From Spirochaetaceae bacterium (lineage in GTDB: Bacteria > Spirochaetota > Spirochaetia > Treponematales > Treponemataceae): a DNA stretch of 64,000 bases. The position numbers were made by a program, and so were the translations under genes. The notes under the pieces are model-generated. The model was not told the DNA's origin. It saw nothing but the letters and a program-made list of their open reading frames with translations, and did no database searches. Every line of letters starts with the position of its first letter. The first letter of the stretch is position 1. The DNA is taken from NCBI GenBank assembly GCA_017614995.1, contig JAGAAX010000022.1, forward strand, positions 1-64,000, in the 5' to 3' direction. Below, one piece after another: positions 58,032 to 64,000 of the stretch.

Positions 58032-58949
58032 ATGAACGAAAGCTTTTTTATTGTAGGACAGCAGGTTGTTATCCTATTTATAATGATTTTTGTCGGTTAT
58101 ATATGCGCAAAACGCTCCTTTTTTTCAGATGAAGGCATAAAAAGCGTTACGAATTTTGTGCTTTATATAGTAATTCCATGCGTTATTGTAAATTCTTTCC
58201 ACCGCGAATTTGATTCTGCGATGATGGAGAACCTGATAAAAGCATTTTTTGCCGCGCTTTTTGTTCATATTCTCAATATTATTATTGCAAATCTGCTTAT
58301 CCATGATAAAGACGAAAGCCGCGCGCGTGTCTTGAAATTTGCCACAATTTTCTCAAACTGCGGCTATATGGCTCTGCCTTTACAGGAAGCGCTTCTCGGC
58401 AAAGACGGCGTTTTTCTCGGCGCTGTTTTTATCGCGGTTTTCAACATCATTAACTGGACATACGGAATCTTTTTGATGAGCGGCGAAGGCTCAAAAATCT
58501 CTGTAAAGTCGGCTGTGATTAATCCGGGCGTTATCGGCGTTATTTTGGGCTTTATATTCTTTCTTACGCCGCTTAAGCTGCCGCACATTCTGCTTTCTCC
58601 GCTTCAAAGTTTTGCGTCTATGAACACACCGCTCCCGACAATAATAATCGGGTTTTATCTTGCAAAAGTTCCGGGGCTTTCTGTGCTTAAAGACGGAAAG
58701 CTCTGCCTTGCGCTTGTCTTGCGGCTTATTGTTCTGCCTGTTATTGCAATGCTCGTGCTTTTTTTGTGCGGCTTAAGGGGAAGCCTGCTTGCTTCTATGG
58801 TTATAGCCGCTTCTGCACCATGCGCCGCAAATACCGCGATGTTTGCAGGCAAATTCGGGCGCGACACGAGCCTTTCTGTTACGCTTGTGTCTGTTTCCAC
58901 TTTGTTTTCGATTTTGACAATGCCTGTTATTGTTCAATTCTGTATGTAA
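58032..58949 (+). CDS. AEC (auxin efflux carrier) family transporter
   Basis: 305 aa, ten predicted membrane helices in two five-helix repeats with conserved N/P residues (NFVLYIVIPCVIVNSF; SAPCAANTAMFAGKFGRDTSLSVTLVSVSTLFSILTMPVI). Bacterial members export or import organic acids such as malate or lactate. Followed 13 nt later by the phosphatase gene. Confidence 0.9.
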   Translation: MNESFFIVGQQVVILFIMIFVGYICAKRSFFSDEGIKSVTNFVLYIVIPCVIVNSFHREFDSAMMENLIKAFFAALFVHILNIIIANLLIHDKDESRARVLKFATIFSNCGYMALPLQEALLGKDGVFLGAVFIAVFNIINWTYGIFLMSGEGSKISVKSAVINPGVIGVILGFIFFLTPLKLPHILLSPLQSFASMNTPLPTIIIGFYLAKVPGLSVLKDGKLCLALVLRLIVLPVIAMLVLFLCGLRGSLLASMVIAASAPCAANTAMFAGKFGRDTSLSVTLVSVSTLFSILTMPVIVQFCM

Positions 58950-58962
58950 GAGGAAAGCTGCT

Positions 58963-59526
58963 ATGAAAGTTTATGTATTACGTCATGGCGAAACCTGCAT
59001 GAATTCTCTCAATCAGGTTTGCGGCATAAGCAATGTTGCTCTCTCTGAAAAGGGAAAATCCGATGCTTTTGCTGCTGCCGAAAAACTGAAGCAGAAGCTT
59101 GACGGCACAAAAATAGACGCAGTTTATGTTTCGCCGCTTTTGCGCGCACAGGAAACTGCACAGGCTGTACAGACAATTCTCTCGAAAAACGGCTTGTGTC
59201 CTTCAGCCTTTGTTACAGACGGGCGGCTTACCGAGCAAGATTACGGCGACTTTGAGGGCAAAAACCGCCTTGATAAGGCTTTTGAGGAGAGCAAGCGCCA
59301 ATTTGCCGACAAATCGCACAAACAGGAAACACTTCTTGCAGTCGCCTATCGTGTTTACGATTTTCTTGAAGATTTAAAGCGTAATAAAGACCAAAACGAC
59401 GTTGCGCTTGTTGTTACGCATGGCGCCGTCTGTCGCATGATTCACAGCTATTTTAACAGCATGACAAACGAAGAATTCGGTGCATGGCGTGCCGTCAACT
59501 GCCAGCTAGACGAATATGAGCTGTAA
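58963..59526 (+). CDS. Histidine phosphatase (phosphoglycerate-mutase-like)
   Basis: 187 aa from the ATG at 58963 (AGAGGAAAG upstream). Catalytic VLRHGETCMN (RHG), SPLLRAQETAQ, acid EQDYGDFEGK and VVTHGAVCRM. Acts on an unknown phosphoester (alpha-ribazole or sugar phosphate type). Confidence 0.92.
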   Translation: MKVYVLRHGETCMNSLNQVCGISNVALSEKGKSDAFAAAEKLKQKLDGTKIDAVYVSPLLRAQETAQAVQTILSKNGLCPSAFVTDGRLTEQDYGDFEGKNRLDKAFEESKRQFADKSHKQETLLAVAYRVYDFLEDLKRNKDQNDVALVVTHGAVCRMIHSYFNSMTNEEFGAWRAVNCQLDEYEL

Positions 59527-59547
59527 TGGCGATGAATTTGTTTTTTA

Positions 59548-61212
59548 TCACTTGACGATTCTGATATCTTTCAGATAAAAACCTTCGGTTGAGTCTTTGT
59601 CATTGTTTTGAAAAACGAGCGAATCAACAAGCTGCCATGAAAATTTGCCTTCGCCGTTTTTCCAGTCTGTAACAGAAGACCAGCCGCCAATGTCGTTCAG
59701 GCTTTTCAGTGGAACTGAAACTTTATGCCACTGACCGTCAGCCTTAAAGCTACCTGCTTTTACGCTTGTACTTGCACGCCACGGGAAAATCTTGCTTTCG
59801 TCGTCGCGGAAATAAACTGAAAGATCTAAGTTTCTGTCGCTGCTTTTTATAAAGAATTCAAGTCTTGCACCGTCATCTTTCAGCGCAGAAAAATCAGAAG
59901 TTTCACCAAAAGAAAAGCCTAATTCTCCATATCTGTTTATCTGACTTAAATAAATCACAGGTTCTTCGCCTTCGCGCTCAACATAAGAAAAAGAGCCTTT
60001 AATGTCAGCCGAAGCATGTGTCCGCAGAAGCCCTGTGTCGCCGTCTTTATAAAGCGTATAGTCACCAGTCTTTTTTGCGAGGCTCATCCAGCTTTCGCTT
60101 TTTCCGTCCGGAATTTTATAGCCCATAGACTTAACAACAGGCACGTTCAAATCTTCAGGGAAGCGGTTTTCTGCCGAAGAAACAAAAAGCCCCATGTCGC
60201 CCATATAATCCCAGCTTATTCTGCAAATGCCGCGCTCGTCCATCCAGCCAAGCTTAAGCCTGTACCAGTTGGCACGCTCCTCAACATCTGCATAAGGCAT
60301 ATACACACCGAATTCGTTGCACATAAGGCAGGCATTTCTCTTGTTTGCAAATTCCACTGCCTTGTTCAGCGGCGCAACAAGCTTTTCTTCCGAAGAATCT
60401 TTTTCGTAGTTTTGATAACTCCATTTCTCAGTGTTTGTCGGATTCTTTGGCAGAGGCGGCATTTTCTCTTTTGAATAAGGGAACGGAATGTTTTTCATGC
60501 GGTTTATATCAGTCCAGCCTGCACCTTGATGAGTAAACAGGAAAGGCGAATAATCGTGAAAGTTGTAGACAAGCTTTTCATCTTTATAGTCAGGCAGCTT
60601 CAGCATTGAATCAATTGAATTCCAGTCGCCGCCGCCCACAACCACATAATGATTCCGGTCGATTTCGCGGATTGCCTTTAAGACATTTCCCTGAATTTTG
60701 CCCCACTTTTTTATGTCAGAATCAATATTGCCGCTCGAAAAATGCGGTTCATTCATAATCTCGTACAAAATGAATCCGCCTCTATTTTTATAGCGTTCTG
60801 CAACCTGCGGCCAGACTTTCAACAACACCTGCTCAATTTTTGGGTTTGTCTTTGAAGAGCCGTTACAGTCATTATGAAAGTCTATGATGATAGACATTCC
60901 AAGCTCTTCGCACCAGTCAACTGCATTGTCAAGTAGATGCCAACATTCGTCTGAAACTTTATAGCCGGGTGCACCGTCATTCCAGATTTCAAACCAGACA
61001 GGCAGACGTATAACTTCAACACCGAGGCTCTTTATGTTTTCAAAGTCTTTTCTGCCATACATCAGCGTGTTCATTCTGCTGTATTCCATCCAGACAGTAA
61101 GGTTTATGCCCTTGTTGAACGGCAAAGCCTTATTAGTGCGCGGCACATTATTTTGAGCAAAAACAACGGTACAAAGTACAAAAGCAAATAAAAAAACAGC
61201 GATTCTTTTCAT
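59548..61212 (-). CDS. Secreted GH5 endoglucanase with C-terminal beta-sandwich
   Basis: 554 aa from the ATG at 61212 with signal peptide [21 protein letters not shown]5 domain: [30 protein letters not shown], acid/base Glu in YEIMNEPHF (about 153), [14 protein letters not shown], nucleophile Glu in CNEFGVY (about 299) and ISWDYMGD. Residues about 400-554 form a carbohydrate-binding-module-like sandwich ending YLKDIRIVK. Hydrolyses beta-glucan or mannan; substrate not decided. Confidence 0.9.
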   Translation of the reverse strand: MKRIAVFLFAFVLCTVVFAQNNVPRTNKALPFNKGINLTVWMEYSRMNTLMYGRKDFENIKSLGVEVIRLPVWFEIWNDGAPGYKVSDECWHLLDNAVDWCEELGMSIIIDFHNDCNGSSKTNPKIEQVLLKVWPQVAERYKNRGGFILYEIMNEPHFSSGNIDSDIKKWGKIQGNVLKAIREIDRNHYVVVGGGDWNSIDSMLKLPDYKDEKLVYNFHDYSPFLFTHQGAGWTDINRMKNIPFPYSKEKMPPLPKNPTNTEKWSYQNYEKDSSEEKLVAPLNKAVEFANKRNACLMCNEFGVYMPYADVEERANWYRLKLGWMDERGICRISWDYMGDMGLFVSSAENRFPEDLNVPVVKSMGYKIPDGKSESWMSLAKKTGDYTLYKDGDTGLLRTHASADIKGSFSYVEREGEEPVIYLSQINRYGELGFSFGETSDFSALKDDGARLEFFIKSSDRNLDLSVYFRDDESKIFPWRASTSVKAGSFKADGQWHKVSVPLKSLNDIGGWSSVTDWKNGEGKFSWQLVDSLVFQNNDKDSTEGFYLKDIRIVK

Positions 61213-61458
61213 TCGATTATTACTCCACAAATACAATATATCACATCTTGTGGTAACGCTCTATCGGCAAAAGCTGCGTTTGCAAAACACAGGGAAACGA
61301 GCCGCGCTCAGGGCGATTTTTCTGTTTTTCTTGACGAGTTACACAATCGGCTTTATCATAAATTTGCAAAATTTAAAAAATTCGAACCTATTGGTTATAT
61401 TAATGCTCAATTGTCAGCAATTTGTCGCTTCTTTGGTCTGGCGGCAAGAGGAGTTTTC

Positions 61459-63276
61459 ATGTTTATAAACAATATTCGGATGAAGCCAAAATTAATAGGC
61501 GGATTTTTGCTGGTTGCACTCCTTTTTGGTCTTATTCTGGGTTACTCAGTTTCAGTAATGGGAACAATAACCAGAAGCTTTGTGGATAACACCAGTAATT
61601 TTGAAAAGCTCATAGTTGTGCCAAAAGAATTGCAGATTCAGGTTAAGCAGCTTCTTATTATATTGAACACAGCCAAAATTAATCAGAATACAGATTATTC
61701 AGAAATTAATAAGATAAAGAACAGTGCTGCTATTGTACGCGACAATATTGACCAGCAGTTTAATGCTTTGAACGAGGCAAAACTGCCTTACAAGGTTGAA
61801 GGTGTTGTTCAGGAACGAAAAAAAGAAATAGAAGCCCTTAACACAAACTTGGACAAGCTTTTATCGCTGTCAATGAACAGCGTATCGTCTAAAGAAATTT
61901 CAAATTTATACGCTTCTGTTATGTCAGCCGGAAACCAGCTAGACAGCAATCTGGCAGAGCTTCACGATGAAATAACTGCGTATGCAAACGAACAGATTGC
62001 AGAAACAAATTCAAGCTCAAACAAGCTTATTATAACTACAATTATTCTTGGAGTTTTGTCGCTGTTTTTTTCTGTCGTTGTCGGAATGATTGTCGCGCTG
62101 ACAATTGCGACGCCGCTCAACGCATTTCTTAGGGCACTTCAAAAAATTTCCGAAGGCGACCTTGTTCAGGATAATGCCATGATAGAGGCAGAGCGTAAAA
62201 TCTCTGACCGCAAAGACGAAATCGGCTTGATGGGCAATGCGCTTGGCGTTCTTGCCAGTTCTGTAAGCGAGGTTGCGGCTTCTATTATTGAGGCAAGCAA
62301 TCAGGTTGCAAGCGGCAGCCGCGAAATCAGCACAACGAGCCAGAATGTTTCTTCGGGTGCGTCTACACAGGCTGCATCTACTGAGGAAATTTCTTCTACA
62401 ATGGAACAGATGGCTTCTAACATAAGACAGAACGCCGACAACGCAATGGCTACGGCAAGCATAGCCGAAAAAACCGTTGAGTCAAGCATGAAAGGCGGTG
62501 AGGCTGTTGCAAAAACAGTTGAAGCTATGAAGAGCATTGCCGCAAAAATTGCGATTATCGAAGATATTGCATCACAGACAAACCTGCTTGCGCTTAACGC
62601 CGCAATTGAAGCAGCAAGAGCTGGCGAGGCGGGCCGCGGTTTTGCCGTTGTTGCAAGCGAAGTCAGAAAACTTGCTGAGCGTAGCCAGATTGCCGCTACA
62701 GAAATCAGCGAACTTTCGCAGTCAAGCGTTACAATTGCCGAAGAAAGCGGCGCGCTTATTTCGTCTGTTATTCCAGATATTCAAAAGACAGCCGAGCTTG
62801 TGCAGGAAATTACTTCAGCGAGCCGCGAGCAGGACGTTGGCGCTCAGCAGATAAACAAAGCGATTCTCCAGATGGATTCTGTTACACAGCAGAATGCCTC
62901 TGTTTCAGAAGAACTTGCGTCTATGGCAGCAGAGCTTTCTTCTCAGGCACAGGTGCTTCAGGACAGCGTACAGTTCTTTAAGATTGACGGCAGCATGAGT
63001 AAAAACGCTAAGCAGCCTAAGTTCCTTATGCCGCCTGATTCTGCGCTTGAAGAGGCTTTGAAAGAGCCTGAACCAGTTGAAAGCGTAAACGTAAGCTTCA
63101 AGAAGCCGTTTACTCCGCCGCCTGTTCAGCCGGAAAAAGACCTTGACGAAGATTTGTTCGAGCCGGCAGCAGGTGCTGCTGATTTTGGCACAGCGGCTTC
63201 TCCGTCTTTCGGTAACGACGAATACCGCCCGAGCATAAGCCCAAGCATTTCCGACGCCGACTTTGAAGAATTTTAG
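61459..63276 (+). CDS. Methyl-accepting chemotaxis protein
   Basis: 605 aa from the ATG at 61459 (AGAGGAG upstream). TM1 [21 protein letters not shown], a four-helix periplasmic sensor domain (about 33-185), TM2 [29 protein letters not shown], then the MCP hairpin tip [34 protein letters not shown] tail of about 75 residues, Pro- and acid-rich, lies after the coiled coil and ends [10 protein letters not shown] rather than in a CheR-type pentapeptide. Confidence 0.93.
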   Translation: MFINNIRMKPKLIGGFLLVALLFGLILGYSVSVMGTITRSFVDNTSNFEKLIVVPKELQIQVKQLLIILNTAKINQNTDYSEINKIKNSAAIVRDNIDQQFNALNEAKLPYKVEGVVQERKKEIEALNTNLDKLLSLSMNSVSSKEISNLYASVMSAGNQLDSNLAELHDEITAYANEQIAETNSSSNKLIITTIILGVLSLFFSVVVGMIVALTIATPLNAFLRALQKISEGDLVQDNAMIEAERKISDRKDEIGLMGNALGVLASSVSEVAASIIEASNQVASGSREISTTSQNVSSGASTQAASTEEISSTMEQMASNIRQNADNAMATASIAEKTVESSMKGGEAVAKTVEAMKSIAAKIAIIEDIASQTNLLALNAAIEAARAGEAGRGFAVVASEVRKLAERSQIAATEISELSQSSVTIAEESGALISSVIPDIQKTAELVQEITSASREQDVGAQQINKAILQMDSVTQQNASVSEELASMAAELSSQAQVLQDSVQFFKIDGSMSKNAKQPKFLMPPDSALEEALKEPEPVESVNVSFKKPFTPPPVQPEKDLDEDLFEPAAGAADFGTAASPSFGNDEYRPSISPSISDADFEEF

Positions 63277-63293
63277 AAATATAACGTGAACAT

Positions 63294-63425
63294 AAAAAAG
63301 GGACTGTCCAAAAAGAACCGTCATGCTGAACTTGTTTCAGCATCTAAACTAGATTTAGTATTAGATCCCGAAACAAGTTCGGGATGACACTAGACCATGA
63401 ACTTCTTGGGCAATCCCTTTTTTTT
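63294..63425 (+). terminator. Terminator with a family IV repeat in its loop
   Basis: AAAAAAGGGACTGTCC (63294-63309) pairs imperfectly with GGGCAATCCCTTTTTT (63408-63423), the T-run reaching 63425. The loop holds the double-hairpin repeat 63319-63388. Lies between the receptor gene and tyrS, which converge. Confidence 0.65.
63319..63388. repeat. Dispersed double-hairpin repeat, family IV, copy 2
   Basis: TGCTGAACTTGTTTCAGCA hairpin, ATCTaaactagatttagtatTAGAT joint with its own inverted repeat, then ATCCCGAAACAAGTTCGGGAT ending GATGACA. The right half is identical to copy 1 at 57832-57859. Confidence 0.75.
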
Positions 63426-63444
63426 GTGTCTTCCTCCTAGCCGC

Positions 63445-64000
63445 TTAGATTTCAGCTAAGAAGTACTTCTTCTTGCCGCGGCGGAAGATGATAACTTTGC
63501 CTTCAAGCGCCATATCTTTTGTAATCAGCTTTGTTTCATCATTTACTGTCTCACCGTTAATCTGAACAGCGTTGTTCTTAATGAATTCGCGTGCCTCGCG
63601 TTTAGAAGAAGCCATGCCGTTGTTTACAAGAACATCTACAAGCGGCAGCTCTTCTGTATATTTGAAGGTCGGAACACCGCTCATGCCGGTCAGAATGTCT
63701 TTTACGGCAAGACCTTTGAAGTCGCCTGCAAAAAGTTTCTGGCTTACTGAAACAGCATTGTCAGCTTCTTCTTTGCCGTGAATGTCTTTTACAATTTCCC
63801 ACGCCAAAGTCTTCTGGGCAATGCGTTTTTCCGGGGCAGCAAGATGCTGTGCATAAACATCTTCGATTTCTTCTTTTGAAAGGAAGGTGAAAACTTTGAG
63901 GTATTCCAAAACCTTAGAATCGTCTGAGTTGATGAGGTACTGGTAAATTGCGTAAGGAGCTGTCTTGTCTTTGTTGAGCCAAAGTGCGTTGCCTTCTGAC
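63445..64000 (-). CDS. tyrS: Tyrosyl-tRNA synthetase, C-terminal part (start lies beyond the window)
   Basis: The frame is open from the window edge to the stop at 63445 (about 184 codons). It begins SEGNALWLNKDKTAPYAIYQYLINSDD (the end of the catalytic domain, with the KMSKS just outside) and continues KVLEYLKVFTFLSKEEIEDV. The C-terminal S4 RNA-binding domain is LPLVDVLVNNGMASSKREAREFIKNNAVQINGETVND. Matches the bacterial TyrRS layout. Confidence 0.93.
   Translation of the reverse strand, partial: SEGNALWLNKDKTAPYAIYQYLINSDDSKVLEYLKVFTFLSKEEIEDVYAQHLAAPEKRIAQKTLAWEIVKDIHGKEEADNAVSVSQKLFAGDFKGLAVKDILTGMSGVPTFKYTEELPLVDVLVNNGMASSKREAREFIKNNAVQINGETVNDETKLITKDMALEGKVIIFRRGKKKYFLAEI

Noticed and set aside
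1-64000. rRNA or tRNA genes
   Set aside because: No tRNA T-loop with a matching acceptor stem and no conserved rRNA segment was recognised in the intergenic regions. A covariance-model scan would settle this.

Overview
The window looks like a chromosomal segment of a host-associated, carbohydrate-degrading spirochaete of the Treponema type. This is inferred from moderate-to-low GC, a CheW plus methyl-accepting chemotaxis protein, many lipoproteins, glycogen and plant-glycan enzymes (GlgX, GlgP, GalK, GH127, GH5) and many dispersed nested palindromes. No rRNA, tRNA or CRISPR locus was seen. The species assignment is an inference.

Region 1 (1-6.7 kb) is an AT-rich accessory island. It holds the 5' end of a TetR-type regulator with two operators, a BrnT-BrnA module, an Xre-type regulator divergent from a small orphan gene, an unrecognised operon (712-aa PH-like repeat protein, coiled-coil protein, YkvA protein, Cys-rich protein), VapB-VapC, a zinc-ribbon gene with a decayed second copy, and a Phd-ParE-type module.

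Region 2 (6.7-21 kb) mixes stress, signalling and envelope genes: an SPL-family radical SAM enzyme, an AAA_14/DUF4143 ATPase, acetyltransferases, a VTC/DUF4956 pair divergent from a CotH-type kinase, a TetR-GNAT-DUF998 operon, VOC, ClbS-like and GyrI-like genes, a minimal C15-like peptidase and a diguanylate cyclase. The SPL, ClbS-like and GyrI-like genes share one promoter/operator layout (TGACA-N6-TGTCA, 12 bp, -10).

Region 3 (21-26.7 kb) is a five-gene zinc operon (zur, small Cys protein, CobW GTPase, ZnuA-like binding protein, lipoprotein) followed by an Eco47II-type restriction-modification pair whose methylase carries an N-terminal helix-turn-helix.

Region 4 (26.7-41.8 kb) holds pyrimidine synthesis (pyrB, pyrI, pyrC, and pyrF further on), a radical SAM enzyme, era, hemolysin III, a papain-like lipoprotein, a GH127 arabinofuranosidase, a lipoprotein whose signal peptide is put out of frame by an 8-bp repeat tract, a 270-bp array of palindromes, a metallophosphoesterase, rlmJ, a methyltransferase and cheW.

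Region 5 (41.8-64 kb) holds addA/addB-type recombination genes, a large surface lipoprotein with a G8 tract, glgX-glgP, galK, an AEC transporter, a phosphatase, a GH5 glucanase, a chemotaxis receptor and the 3' part of tyrS.

Themes across the window: (i) many small regulatory palindromes at accessory promoters; (ii) at least four families of dispersed nested inverted repeats, one of which supplies the last ~35 codons of a lipoprotein and one of which sits in the loop of a terminator; (iii) repeated placement of a -10 hexamer 6-8 nt before a start codon without a Shine-Dalgarno, suggesting leaderless mRNAs; (iv) candidate phase-variable surface lipoproteins.
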